This document shows positions 52,030 to 60,842 of a DNA stretch of 64,000 nucleotides, piece by piece. The DNA lies in the NCBI GenBank assembly GCA_963807675.1, contig CAWECP010000002.1, positions 372,001-436,000 of the forward strand, written 5' to 3'. The notes beneath the pieces are model-generated. The model searched no databases. It worked only from the letters and a program-made list of their open reading frames with translations, and was not told the origin of the DNA. The stretch comes from Bog-473 sp963807675 (GTDB lineage: Bacteria > Actinomycetota > Acidimicrobiia > Acidimicrobiales > RAAP-2). A program made the position numbers and the translations under genes. The stretch's first letter is position 1. Each line of letters opens with the position of its first letter.

Positions 52030-52992
52030 TTACGACTTCCGCAGCGCCGGTGCCACCGAGGCCAGGAACTCGCGCGTGCGCTCCGCCGACGCCTTGATCT
52101 CGTCGCGTCCTTCGCCCAGAGGCACAATGCGGCAGTTGAGGTCCGTGACCCCGGCCTCGGCAAAGCCCTGCATGCGCTTCTCCATGGTCGCCTCGCTGCC
52201 GCAGATGAGGACGTCGCCGATCGTCCGGGCGTCGCCGTGCTCCATGAGGCGTGCGTAGTTCGGAGATTCGACGACCTCGCTCAGGGTCCGGTTGGTGCGC
52301 TCGATGGCCGCCGGCACCTGGTCGTCGCTGCACAGGCACACCGGCACCCCAGCCATGATGCGCGGCGCCGGTCGACCGGCCTCTGTGGCCGCCGCCGTGA
52401 TCTGCGGCACGATGTGCGAGGCGATCGTGCGCTCGTCGGCCAACCACAGGACGGTGCCGTTGGCCCGCTCACCCGCCAGCTTCAACATGACGGGCCCCAT
52501 GGCGGCGATCATGACCGGCGTCGGCGTGATGTCGGTGACGTCCAGCGGCTGGTTGATCGTGAACAGCTCGTTGTCCACCTCGACCCGTCCCGGGCCGGCC
52601 AGGGCCTGGTCGAGGACGTCGAGGTAGCAGCGCATGGTCGTGGCCGGGCGCTCGTAGGGCAGTCCGAGCATGTCCTGAATGATCCAGTGGTGCGACACGC
52701 CGAGCCCCAGGGTGAAGCGGCCGCCGCAGATGGCCTGCGCGGAAAGGGACTGTTCGGCCAGCACGACCGGGTGACGCGGCTGGATCGGCACGACCGACGT
52801 CCCGATCTCAATGCGTGAGGTCACTGCGCCCATGACGGCGACCGCCATCATCACGTCGAACTCGTCAGGGATCTGCGGGGTCCAGATGGTGTCGAGGCCG
52901 GCCTCGTCGGCCCAGCGGGCGTCGGACTGGAGCTTCTCCACCTTGGTCGCGTAGCGACCCCGGTCGGCACTGACCTGAAGACCGATGCGCAT
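52030..52992 (-). CDS. LLM-class F420-dependent oxidoreductase
   Basis: A 320-aa luciferase-like TIM barrel of the F420-dependent type common in mycobacteria. It starts MRIGLQVSADRGRYATKVEK, has ADEAGLDTIWTPQIPDEFDV, VTSRIEIGTSVVPIQPRHPV, LSAQAICGGRFTLGLGVSHH (cofactor-binding), TPVMIAAMGPVMLKLAGERA and ICGSEATMEKRMQGFAEAGV. The absence of the NtaA-type insertions separates it from the monooxygenase at 33.2 kb. It should transfer hydride between F420H2 and an unknown substrate. It diverges from the SDR-led operon across a 150-base spacer that contains an A+T-rich stretch (TATATGTTATTT, 53069-53080), a probable promoter. Confidence 0.87.
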   Translation of the reverse strand: MRIGLQVSADRGRYATKVEKLQSDARWADEAGLDTIWTPQIPDEFDVMMAVAVMGAVTSRIEIGTSVVPIQPRHPVVLAEQSLSAQAICGGRFTLGLGVSHHWIIQDMLGLPYERPATTMRCYLDVLDQALAGPGRVEVDNELFTINQPLDVTDITPTPVMIAAMGPVMLKLAGERANGTVLWLADERTIASHIVPQITAAATEAGRPAPRIMAGVPVCLCSDDQVPAAIERTNRTLSEVVESPNYARLMEHGDARTIGDVLICGSEATMEKRMQGFAEAGVTDLNCRIVPLGEGRDEIKASAERTREFLASVAPALRKS

Positions 52993-53142
52993 GCCGGCTC
53001 CTTTCGTCGTTCGTCGGACCCGGGCCGGTCTTACCCGGTTCGGGAAATGGCATTCTCACCAAAGGTATATGTTATTTCTGTTTGGACGGCCGGTGTGGTG
53101 GGAGATCCGCCCAGACCGGCACGGCACGAAGGGGAGGATGCG

Positions 53143-53895
53143 ATGGCGCAGGTCAGCCGGGTCGCGGTGGTGACCGGTGGCGGCTCGGGCATGGGTCGCG
53201 CCATCTGCCACCACCTGGGCCGACAGGGTCGTCAGGTCGCCGTACTCGACATCAACGGTGAGGCCGTGGCCGAGGTGGCCAGAGAGCTCGACGTCGACGG
53301 CGTCCGGGCACGAGGCGTCCGGGTCGACGTGAGCGACCGGGCGGCGATCGACGCCGCGTTCGACGAGGTCCGCCGCGAGCTCGGCCCGATTGAGATCCTG
53401 GTCACCAGCGCCGGCATCGAAGGGTTCAGCGACTTCCTCGACATCACCCCCGAGCAGTGGGACCGCATGGTGGCGGTCAACCTGTCGGGCACGTTCCACT
53501 GCCTGCAGCTGGCCGTGCCGGACATGCTCGAGGCGGGGTGGGGCCGCATCGTCACCATCTCGTCGTCCTCGGCGCAGTCGGGCACCCGGCGCATGTCGCA
53601 CTACGTGGCCACCAAGGGCGGCGTCATCGCGCTGACCAAGGCGCTCGCGCTCGATCTGGCACCGCACGGCATCACCGTCAACACCATCCCGCCCGGCGTC
53701 ATCGACACGCCCATGATGCGGCGTCCCATGGAGTCGGGCGCCATGGGCAGCCTCGATCAGATCATCGCCCGGGCCCCGCTCGGGCGGCTCGGCACTCCCG
53801 ACGACATCGCCGTCACCGCGGCCTTCTTGTGCTCGGAAGAGGCCGGGTACATCACCGGCCAGCAGATCAACGTCAACGGTGGCTGGTACGTCTAA
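53143..53895 (+). CDS. Short-chain dehydrogenase/reductase (FabG-like)
   Basis: A 250-aa classical SDR oxidising or reducing an alcohol/ketone with NAD(P)(H). VVTGGGSGMGRAICHHLG is the TGxxxGxG cofactor motif, VLDINGEA with Asp after the second strand suggests NAD preference, VTSAGIEGFSDF replaces NNAG, ISSSSAQSG carries the catalytic Ser and HYVATKGGV the Tyr and Lys. The C-terminus GQQINVNGGWYV is standard. ATG 53143 has GGGGAGG upstream; the frame is open to 53047. It heads a run of five genes on the plus strand (SDR, TauD-type, amidohydrolase, PcaC-like, HIBADH-like). Confidence 0.9.
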   Translation: MAQVSRVAVVTGGGSGMGRAICHHLGRQGRQVAVLDINGEAVAEVARELDVDGVRARGVRVDVSDRAAIDAAFDEVRRELGPIEILVTSAGIEGFSDFLDITPEQWDRMVAVNLSGTFHCLQLAVPDMLEAGWGRIVTISSSSAQSGTRRMSHYVATKGGVIALTKALALDLAPHGITVNTIPPGVIDTPMMRRPMESGAMGSLDQIIARAPLGRLGTPDDIAVTAAFLCSEEAGYITGQQINVNGGWYV

Positions 53896-53925
53896 TCGTC
53901 GCGGGGGAGTATCGGGGGCAGCACC

Positions 53926-54753
53926 ATGACCACCATCACCACCAAGAAGCTCGGCACCGTGGGGGCCGAGGTCCTCGGCCTCGAGCTGGCGGACCTGCAG
54001 AAGGACGACGGACTCCCGGCCGCCTGCATGGAGGCGCTCGAGGAGAACGGGGTGCTGGTGTTCCGCCAGCTCCACATCGACGACGAGACCCAGGTCCAGT
54101 TCTCGAAGAAGCTGGACGACGTCGGCAAGGCGGAGCCGGCCCCGCTGCCGTCGATCTACACCGTGTCGCTCGATCCGGCCAAGAGCCACACGGCGGCGTA
54201 CACGAAGGGCACGTTCAACTGGCACATCGACGGCGCCCAGGACGACGTCCCGGCCAAGGCGACGACGCTCAGCGCCGTCGTGCTGTCCGCCACGGGCGGC
54301 GAGACCGAGTTCGCCAGCACCTACGCCGCCTACGACGACCTCAGCCCGGAGGAGAAGGAGCGGTTCGAGTCCGTGCGCGTGCTGCACTCCTTCGAGGCCT
54401 CGCAGCGCCAGATCAATCCGGACCCGACACCCGAGGAGTTGGCCCGCTGGCGGGAGAAGCCCGACAAGGAGCACCCGCTGGTGTGGGAGCACCGCTCCGG
54501 CCGCAAGTCACTGGTGATCGGCGTGACGGCATCACACGTCCTCGGCATGGACCTCGATGTAGGCAAGGCCCTGCTGGCCGACCTCATGGCGCGGGCGACG
54601 GTACCCGACCGCGTCTACCGCCACGAGTGGTCGGTGGGCGACTTCGTCGTCTGGGACAACACCGGGGTCATGCACCGGGTGCAGCCCTACGACCCAACGT
54701 CGGAGCGCGAGATGCACCGCACGACCATGAGTGGCGACGAGCCCATCCAATAA
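53926..54753 (+). CDS. TauD/TfdA-family Fe(II)/2-oxoglutarate dioxygenase
   Basis: A 275-aa non-haem iron dioxygenase using 2-oxoglutarate and O2. The iron facial triad is His100 and Asp102 (NWHIDGAQ) with distal His250 (VMHRVQPYD); the 2-oxoglutarate-binding Arg is in the following EREMHRTTMSGDEP. Other family segments are ENGVLVFRQLHIDDETQVQF and TGGETEFASTYAAYDDLSPE. Relatives cleave C-O, C-S and C-N bonds of taurine, phenoxyacetates and alkyl sulfates, often through hydroxylation. Substrate unknown; alkyl-sulfate or ether cleavage would fit the nearby sulfatase and catabolic genes. It begins 30 bases after the SDR stop. Confidence 0.92.
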   Translation: MTTITTKKLGTVGAEVLGLELADLQKDDGLPAACMEALEENGVLVFRQLHIDDETQVQFSKKLDDVGKAEPAPLPSIYTVSLDPAKSHTAAYTKGTFNWHIDGAQDDVPAKATTLSAVVLSATGGETEFASTYAAYDDLSPEEKERFESVRVLHSFEASQRQINPDPTPEELARWREKPDKEHPLVWEHRSGRKSLVIGVTASHVLGMDLDVGKALLADLMARATVPDRVYRHEWSVGDFVVWDNTGVMHRVQPYDPTSEREMHRTTMSGDEPIQ

Positions 54754-54766
54754 GAGGAGTCAGACG

Positions 54767-56012
54767 ATGAGTGACGTGACGATCTTGAAGGCCGACCGCT
54801 GGTGCGACGTCGAGGCGGGTGAGGTGCGCTCTCCGGCCGTGATCGTGATCGACGGCAACGAGATCGTGGCCGTCAATCCCAAGGAGCTCCCGAGCCCCGC
54901 CACCGAGATCGACCTGGGCGACGTGACGCTCCTGCCCGGTCTGATGGACATGGAGCTGAACATGCTCATCGGCGGGCCGGGCGGGCCCGACGGCCTGCCC
55001 GACCCCATGCACGGGGTGAAGGATTCGCCGGTGTACCGGACCCTGCGCGGTGTCGTGAATTGCCGCACAACGCTCGAAGCCGGGTTTACCACCGTCCGCA
55101 ACCTTGGCCTGATGGTCTACACAGCGGGTTTCCTCCTCGATGTCGACCTGATGAAGGGAGTCGACAACGGATGGTTCCCCGGACCGCGTATTCTTCCCGG
55201 CGGGCCACGCCATCACGCCGACCGGCGGCCACCTCGATCCGACCATGTTCCAGGGGCTCGCCCCGGGCATCATGCCCCAGAGTGTCGAGCAGGGGATCGC
55301 CAACGGCGTGCCCGAGGTTCGCAAGGCCGTCCGCTACCAGATCAAGTACGGCGCCAAGCTGATCAAAATCTCGGCCTCGGGCGGTGTGATGTCGTTCAGC
55401 TCGGCCGCCGGCTGCCAGCAGTACTCGGACGAGGAACTGGCCGCCATCGTGGACGAAGCGCATCGCAACGGCCTACGCGTCGCCGCGCACGCGCACGGTG
55501 ATGCTGGCATCCGGGCGTGCATCCGTTCCGGCGTCGACTGTATTGAGCACGGGTCATTGGCCACCGAAGACACGCTCAAGCAGATGGTCGAGCACGAGAC
55601 CTTTCTCGTCGGCACGACCGCACTCGCCGATCACATGGCGGTGGACCGCATTCATCCCATCCTCCAGAAGAAGGCGGCCGAAATCTTTCCGCAGGCGCGC
55701 CGGATGTTCGGCCGGGCACTCGAGCTCGGCGTGAAAATCGCCTGTGGCTCCGACGCCCCGGCCATCCCACACGGCAGCCAGGCGGAGGAACTCATCTCCA
55801 TGTGCGACCGGGGCATGACGCCGATGCAGGCGCTGCAGGCGGCCACCCTGACCAGCGCCGAGCTCATCGAGCACGAGCACGACCTCGGTCGCCTGGCCCC
55901 GGGATATCTGGCCGACATCGTTGCCGTGCCCGGCGATCCCTCCGAGGACATCAAGGTGACCAAGGAGGTGTCGTTCGTCATGAAGGACGGCCGGATCTAC
56001 AAGGGCGGCTGA
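54767..56012 (+). CDS. Amidohydrolase-superfamily protein with altered first metal motif, one frame break
   Basis: About 414 aa from ATG 54767, with GAGGAG upstream. The N-terminal beta-sandwich reads VTILKADRWCDVEAGEV; GDVTLLPGLMDMELNM is where family members normally have HxH, here Glu63-Leu64-Asn65. The barrel continues TTLEAGFTTVRNLGLM, YGAKLIKISASGGVMS (Lys, possibly carbamylated), RVAAHAHGDAGIRACI, DCIEHGSLATED (His), and CGSDAPAIPHGSQ (Asp). An extra base near 55202 (CCCGGCGGGCC) breaks the frame; removal joins ILPAGHAITPTGGHLDP. Related members are Xaa-Pro dipeptidase- or imidazolonepropionase-like hydrolases. Loss of the HxH pair suggests one metal or changed metal geometry. Substrate unknown. 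Confidence 0.82.
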
Positions 56013-56018
56013 GCGCTC

Positions 56019-56402
56019 GTGCCGGAGAACGACGACCTGCAGGCGGCGCACGCCCTGCGCCGCGCCATGCTAGGCGACGCCTACGTCGACGCCCAGGCGG
56101 CCGACCCCAACCCCACCATGGGCGAGTTCAGCGACTACATCACGTCCATGGCCTGGGGCGTGTGGGCCCGCGGCGGAGCGCTGAGTACGCGCGACCGCAG
56201 CCTCCTCGTTCTGGCCATGACCGCCGCGCTCGGGCGCATGGAGGAGTTCCGGCTCCACGTCGGTGCCAAGGACCGTACGGGCGTGACCGACGACGAGCTC
56301 GACGAACTGCTCTTTCAGATCGCGGCCTACTGCGGCGCGCCGGCCGGGAACGCGGCCAAGCGGGCTCTCCTCGCCGTGCGGGCCGAGCAGCAAGGCAGCT
56401 GA
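56019..56402 (+). CDS. Carboxymuconolactone decarboxylase-like protein (PcaC family)
   Basis: A 127-aa all-helical protein starting at GTG 56019, six bases after the amidohydrolase stop. It has MGEFSDYITSMAWGVWARGG, LSTRDRSLLVLAMTAALGRM and EFRLHVGAKDRTGVTDDELD, LLFQIAAYCGAPAGNAAKRA, which closely follow 4-carboxymuconolactone decarboxylase (PcaC) including the EFRLH segment. It may decarboxylate or lactonise a gamma-carboxylactone-like intermediate of the local operon. No other protocatechuate genes are present, so the classical reaction is not implied. Confidence 0.82.
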   Translation: MPENDDLQAAHALRRAMLGDAYVDAQAADPNPTMGEFSDYITSMAWGVWARGGALSTRDRSLLVLAMTAALGRMEEFRLHVGAKDRTGVTDDELDELLFQIAAYCGAPAGNAAKRALLAVRAEQQGS

Positions 56403-56404
56403 GG

Positions 56405-57256
56405 GTGACCGTCGGCTTCGTCGGGCTCGGCAACATGGGCAGCGTCCTGGCGGGCAACCTGGTGGCGTCCGGTCACGAGGTCCTCACCCACGATGTCGCC
56501 GGCTCCGAACGCAGCCCCGACGGCGCAACCTTCCTCAGCCTCGACGAGGTCGCCGGGCGCGCCGACGTCGTCGTGCTCAGCCTGCCCGACGGGAGCGCTT
56601 CGGAGCAGGTGGCGGAGGCACTGGCGGCAGCTTCCGGACGTCGGATCACAAACATCGTCGACACCTCGACCATCGGAGTGACCGCGGCGCGAGCTATCGA
56701 TGAGCTCCTAGCAGCGGTCCGCATCGGCTACGTCGACGCCCCGGTATCGGGCGGAGTGGCAGGTGCGCTCGCTCGCACGCTCTCTGTCATGTACGCCGGA
56801 ACGGATGAGGTCTGCACAGAGGTCGAACCAGTGCTGGCGGGGCTCAGCGACCGCCGGCGGCGGGTGGGGGACCGGCCGGGCATGGCGCAGGCGCTGAAGC
56901 TGGCCAACAACTTCCTCTCGGCCACGGCCCTGGCGGCGACTAGCGAGGCGGTGGCCTTCGGATTGTCGGTCGGACTCGACATGGCCACAATGCTCGAGGT
57001 GCTCAACGCGTCCAGCGGACAGAGCGGGGCGACCAGCGACAAGTTCCCGACGCATGTGCTGACAGGGCGCTACGCCGCCGGGTTTACCAACTTGCTGATG
57101 GCCAAGGATCTGCGCCTCTTTGTCGGCGCGGTCGAGGCGCAGGGGTCCCCTTCAGCCCTAGCGCCGTCGACGATCTCGGTGTGGGAGCGGTTCGCTGAGG
57201 CGGAGCCAGGAGCCGACTTCACTCGCATCTACCCATTCCTCGCCGGCTCCGGATGA
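56405..57256 (+). CDS. 3-Hydroxyisobutyrate dehydrogenase-like beta-hydroxyacid dehydrogenase
   Basis: A 283-aa NAD(P)-dependent beta-hydroxyacid dehydrogenase. GTG 56405 gives MTVGFVGLGNMGSVLAGNLV with the Rossmann GxGxxG; VVVLSLPDGSASEQVAEAL, YVDAPVSGGVAGALARTLSV (substrate Ser-Gly-Gly) and GMAQALKLANNFLSATALAA with the catalytic Lys follow. The family oxidises 3-hydroxyisobutyrate, tartronate semialdehyde, or related acids. It overlaps nothing and starts two bases after the PcaC-like stop, closing the 53.1-57.3 kb operon. A weak hairpin (TTCGG-N8-CCGAA, 57276-57293) lies 20 bases downstream and may aid termination. Confidence 0.87.
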   Translation: MTVGFVGLGNMGSVLAGNLVASGHEVLTHDVAGSERSPDGATFLSLDEVAGRADVVVLSLPDGSASEQVAEALAAASGRRITNIVDTSTIGVTAARAIDELLAAVRIGYVDAPVSGGVAGALARTLSVMYAGTDEVCTEVEPVLAGLSDRRRRVGDRPGMAQALKLANNFLSATALAATSEAVAFGLSVGLDMATMLEVLNASSGQSGATSDKFPTHVLTGRYAAGFTNLLMAKDLRLFVGAVEAQGSPSALAPSTISVWERFAEAEPGADFTRIYPFLAGSG

Positions 57257-57345
57257 CCGTGAGTATGAGGGCGAATTCGGTAGAGAGGCCGAACTACGCA
57301 GTAATCCACTCCATCTTCGTGTAGAGCTACCTGGGAGTATGGGCA

Positions 57346-57359
57346 TGATAGCGATAACA
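57346..57359. promoter_or_regulatory. LacI-family operator ahead of the GH2 beta-galactosidase operon
   Basis: TGATAGCGATAACA fits the LacI/GalR-family pattern TGnnAnCGnTnnCA at every fixed position. It lies 24 bases before the GH2 ATG, in a promoter-like, A+T-richer stretch, and the only LacI-family gene in the window (62862-63884) sits at the other end of the same cluster. An overlapping GCGAT-AAC-ATCGC inverted repeat (57351-57363) adds symmetry. Repression of the galactoside operon relieved by a sugar is the likely logic. Confidence 0.65.
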
Positions 57360-57383
57360 TCGCATCCGCCCTAAGATGGCAAA

Positions 57384-59849
57384 ATGGAGCGCACTGCACT
57401 CAACCACGGCTGGGCCGTCGACCAAAAGACGAATCGGTTTACCGAGCGGATGGGTCTGGCGCCCGAGCCCACGCCGGTAACCCTTCCTCACGACGCCATG
57501 ATCGGCGGGGAGCGCTCGCCGTCCGGGAGCCCGTCATCGGGGTTCTTCCTGGGCGGTGTGTGGCGATACACGCGGACGCTCGACGTGTCGGCGGAAGACG
57601 TGAACGCGTGCATCCTCTTGGAGTTCGAGGGCGTGTACCGCGACGCCCGCGTGTTCGTCAACGACGAACTGGCGACGCATCGTCCCTACGGCTATTCGGG
57701 CTTCGTCGTGCCGATCGACCATCTCCTCCGCTTCGGTGAACCCAACGAAGTCAGGGTCGAAGCACGCGTCCACGAGGACAGTCGGTGGTATTCGGGTGCC
57801 GGGATCCACCGCAACGTCTGGTTGCTTCGGGCTGGGCGGGTCCATCTGGAATCTCAGGGTCTGCAAGTCACGACGCCAGAGCTCGATGAGGACATGGCTG
57901 TGGTCGCTGTTGCCACCGAGGTCTGCAATCACTCGAACTCCGACTCCACCGCCATGGTTGCCGTCGAATTGCTCACTGCGGACGGAACGGTCGTCGCGCT
58001 TTCCAGCGCGCCAGCCAGCATCGTCGCGGGCGAGACGGCAGTGGTGCGCCACCGGCTGGCCGTGTCCAACCCGCGCCGGTGGGGTCCTGATGATCCGTAT
58101 CTGTACACATGCCGGGTCACACTGGCCGATGGCGAAGAGACTCTGGACACGGAGACGACAACGTTCGGCATGCGGACCTTGGCACTCGACCCGGTGCGCG
58201 GCCTGCGCATCAACGGTGAGCCCATCCTCCTGCGCGGTGCGTGCGTGCACCACGACAATGGCCCGCTCGGCGCAAGCGCCATCAACCGGGCCGAGGAGCG
58301 CCGGGTCGCGATTCTGAAGGCGGCCGGGTTCAACGCCATCAGGAGCGCACACAACCCGATGAGCCAGGGCATGTTGGCGGCCTGCGATCGACTCGGGGTC
58401 ATGGTGATGGACGAGGCCTTCGACATGTGGGCGGAGCCCAAGAGCGAGTTCGACTATGCGCTGCGCTTTCCCGACTGGTGGGACGCCGACATCGCTGCCA
58501 TGGTGCGCAAGGACCGCAATCATCCCAGCGTGATCATGTACAGCATCGGGAACGAAGTCCCCGAGGCAGGCCGGCCCTATGGCGCCCGGCTGGGTCGGGC
58601 CCTGGCCGAGAAGGTTCGCTCGCTCGACGGGACTCGCTTGGTCACCGAAGCCGTGAGTGGCCTGCTCATCGGCGGGCCGGAACTGATGGCCGAGCTCAGA
58701 AAGAGCATTGACGAGGGAAGGGCACACCAGGCCGCAGAGGCCGGTGAGGAAACCGGCATCAATACGGCCATGACCGACCTGGCGGACTTCCTCTCCCAGC
58801 TGATGACGTCGCCCGTTGTTGCCACCAAGTCCGCCGAGACGCTTTCGTATCTCGATGTCGCCGGCTACAACTACATGGAGTCACGGTTCGAGATCGATGG
58901 CGAGCTCTATCCGAACCGGGTGATCGTCGCCAGTGAGACGCATCCAGCTGCCATCGACACCGGTTGGGCGGGCGTCGTCGACAACCCCCACGTCATCGGC
59001 GACTTCGTCTGGACCGGCTGGGACTACCTGGGCGAAGCCGGGATCGGTCGAACGGTCTACGCGGCACCTGGAGAGTCGGCCGCACCCGCCGCCTTCCAGG
59101 GCGACTATCCCTGGTTGACCGCTTGGTGCGGCGACATCGACATCACCGGGCACCGCCGACCTCAGTCGTATTACCGGGAGATCGTCTTCGGGTTCCGAAC
59201 GGATCCCTACATCGCCGTGGGACGGCCCGAGCATCATGGTCAGCTGTTTGGGGCGACGCCGTGGTCCTGGAGTGACGTCGTCCCTTGCTGGAGCTGGGAG
59301 GGCCACGAGAAGGCCCCCGTCACAGTCGAGGTCTACGCCGACGCGGACGAAGTGGAGGTGTTCGTGAACGGCAAATCGGTGGGCACGCAGCCAGCGGGCA
59401 AAACCGCTCGCTATCGGGCGGTCTTCGAGACCGTGTTCGAGCCGGGCCGCATTGAGGCGGTGGCCTGGCGGCGCGGCACCGAGTGCGGCCGGACCGAGAT
59501 CCGTTCGGCCAGTGGGTCGGCGCATCTCGAAGCTGAAGTCGACCGTGCTGAGATCGCCGCGGACTCCCACGACCTGGCCTTCGTCTCACTGACACTGGTC
59601 GACTCCGAGGGCGTGCCGCTTGGAACAGGTGCCCGCCCAGTGGAGGTCGCGGTCGGCGGCCCCGGGGTGCTGCAGGCGCTGGGCTCGGCCAATCCAATGA
59701 GTGAAGAGCCGTTCACCCTCCCTCGTTGCACGACCTTCGATGGCCGGGCGTTGGCTGTGGTCCGCCCCACCGGACCGGGACGGATCACCGTCACTGCCAC
59801 AGCGGAGGGATGCGAACCTCAGTACGTCCACATCGACGCGCGGGCCTGA
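57384..59849 (+). CDS. GH2 beta-galactosidase
   Basis: An 821-aa GH2 enzyme hydrolysing terminal beta-galactosides or related beta-glycosides. Domains in order: sugar-binding jelly roll (1-150: GGVWRYTRTLDV, EFEGVYRDARVFVND), Ig-like domain (150-255), TIM barrel (260-560), and C-terminal Ig/DUF4982-like domains (VEVYADADEVEVFVNGKSVG; GTGARPVEVAVGGPGVLQAL). The acid/base is Glu391 in YSIGNEVPE and the nucleophile Glu518 in VIVASETHP; RGACVHHDNGPLGAS and IRSAHNPMS are typical sugar-site segments. No signal peptide is present. It is first in a four-gene operon with galT, an IMPase-like and a GHMP kinase gene. Galactoside is the likely substrate by context; beta-glucuronide or arabinoside-like specificity is possible. 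Confidence 0.92.
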   Translation: MERTALNHGWAVDQKTNRFTERMGLAPEPTPVTLPHDAMIGGERSPSGSPSSGFFLGGVWRYTRTLDVSAEDVNACILLEFEGVYRDARVFVNDELATHRPYGYSGFVVPIDHLLRFGEPNEVRVEARVHEDSRWYSGAGIHRNVWLLRAGRVHLESQGLQVTTPELDEDMAVVAVATEVCNHSNSDSTAMVAVELLTADGTVVALSSAPASIVAGETAVVRHRLAVSNPRRWGPDDPYLYTCRVTLADGEETLDTETTTFGMRTLALDPVRGLRINGEPILLRGACVHHDNGPLGASAINRAEERRVAILKAAGFNAIRSAHNPMSQGMLAACDRLGVMVMDEAFDMWAEPKSEFDYALRFPDWWDADIAAMVRKDRNHPSVIMYSIGNEVPEAGRPYGARLGRALAEKVRSLDGTRLVTEAVSGLLIGGPELMAELRKSIDEGRAHQAAEAGEETGINTAMTDLADFLSQLMTSPVVATKSAETLSYLDVAGYNYMESRFEIDGELYPNRVIVASETHPAAIDTGWAGVVDNPHVIGDFVWTGWDYLGEAGIGRTVYAAPGESAAPAAFQGDYPWLTAWCGDIDITGHRRPQSYYREIVFGFRTDPYIAVGRPEHHGQLFGATPWSWSDVVPCWSWEGHEKAPVTVEVYADADEVEVFVNGKSVGTQPAGKTARYRAVFETVFEPGRIEAVAWRRGTECGRTEIRSASGSAHLEAEVDRAEIAADSHDLAFVSLTLVDSEGVPLGTGARPVEVAVGGPGVLQALGSANPMSEEPFTLPRCTTFDGRALAVVRPTGPGRITVTATAEGCEPQYVHIDARA

Positions 59850-59857
59850 CCCAGCAG

Positions 59858-60842
59858 ATGGTCTGGGAGGTGCGATGGCACCCGTTCCGAGGCACATGGG
59901 TCCTCTTCACCTCACACCGGGGCGATCGTCCGTGGATCGGTGCGGCGGTGGCGCCCGACGAGCCCACGCCGGCGCCTGACAACGCGCTGGCCCCAGGCGG
60001 CACGCGTCTCACTGGCACCAACCCCGACTACCACGGGGTGTACGTGTTCACGAACGACCTCCCGGTGTTCTCTCCGGAGGCTCCGGAGCCGAGTCCGACG
60101 GACAGCCTGTACCGGACACAACGCGCCTTGGGGACGGCCGAAGTCGTCTGCTACCACCATGACCCAACGCGGTCCCTGGCTGACCTGACCGACGACGAGG
60201 TGACCGCGGTGGTCGCCACCTGGTGCGAGCGCACGCGATTCCTCCAGTCGCAGGACGGCGTCGAACATGTGCTGATCTTCGAGAACCGGGGGGCGCTGGT
60301 GGGCACCTCCAACCCACATCCTCACTGCCAGATCTACGCCGGATCGATGGTCTACGCCACGATGGCGCGCGAAGCAGAGGTTGCTCTGGACCATCGCCGG
60401 GACACCGGCCACTCTCTGTTGGGCGATGTCATCGACCGCGAGCGGTCGGGACCCCGGGTTGTCGTCGGAGGGGTCGCACTTCTTTGCCTGCGTCCCCTGG
60501 TTCGCGCTCTACGCCTACGAGGTGCATATTCTGCCGCTTCGGCCCGCGACGTCGCTCATCGACCTCGACGAGAACGAATGCCGCTCACTGGCACTCGTCT
60601 TGCGTGAGGTCGTGCGGCTCTACGATGCATTGTGGGGGTTCCGGCTTCCCTATGTTCTGGCGGTGCACCAAGCTCCGGTGGGTGAGTACCCCGACTACCC
60701 ATTTCATATCGAGCTGCACCCGCCTCTCCGGACGCCCGGACTGCTTAAGTATCTGGCTGGCCCCGAAGTCGGGGGAGGGTCGATGACGAACGAGTCCGAT
60801 CCCGACGAGAAAGCAGCGGAGCTTCGTGCCGCCCGGGCCTGA
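59858..60842 (+). CDS. galT: Galactose-1-phosphate uridylyltransferase-like protein, one frame break
   Basis: About 327 aa. ATG 59858, eight bases after the GH2 stop, gives MVWEVRWHPFRGTWVLFTSH, then RTQRALGTAEVVCYHHDPTR, VLIFENRGALVGTSNPHPHC with the catalytic His-Pro-His of the HIT-fold transferases, and QIYAGSMVYATMAREAEVAL. An extra G near 60470 (GGAGGGGTCGC) breaks the frame; removal joins VVVGGSHFFACVPWFALYAY and EVHILPLRPATSLIDLDENE, ending at TGA 60840-60842. It transfers UMP between UDP-glucose and a sugar-1-phosphate. Because the kinase in this operon looks arabinokinase-like, the natural sugar-1-phosphate may not be galactose-1-phosphate. Confidence 0.86.

Noticed and set aside
55802..56404. 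In-frame N-terminal extension of the HIBADH-like gene
   Set aside because: It overlaps the amidohydrolase and PcaC-like genes in another frame and is Arg-rich; the Rossmann motif begins right after GTG 56405.
57276..57293. Hairpin TTCGG-N8-CCGAA as a strong terminator
   Set aside because: A 5-bp stem with no T run is too weak to list alone; noted in the HIBADH-like entry.
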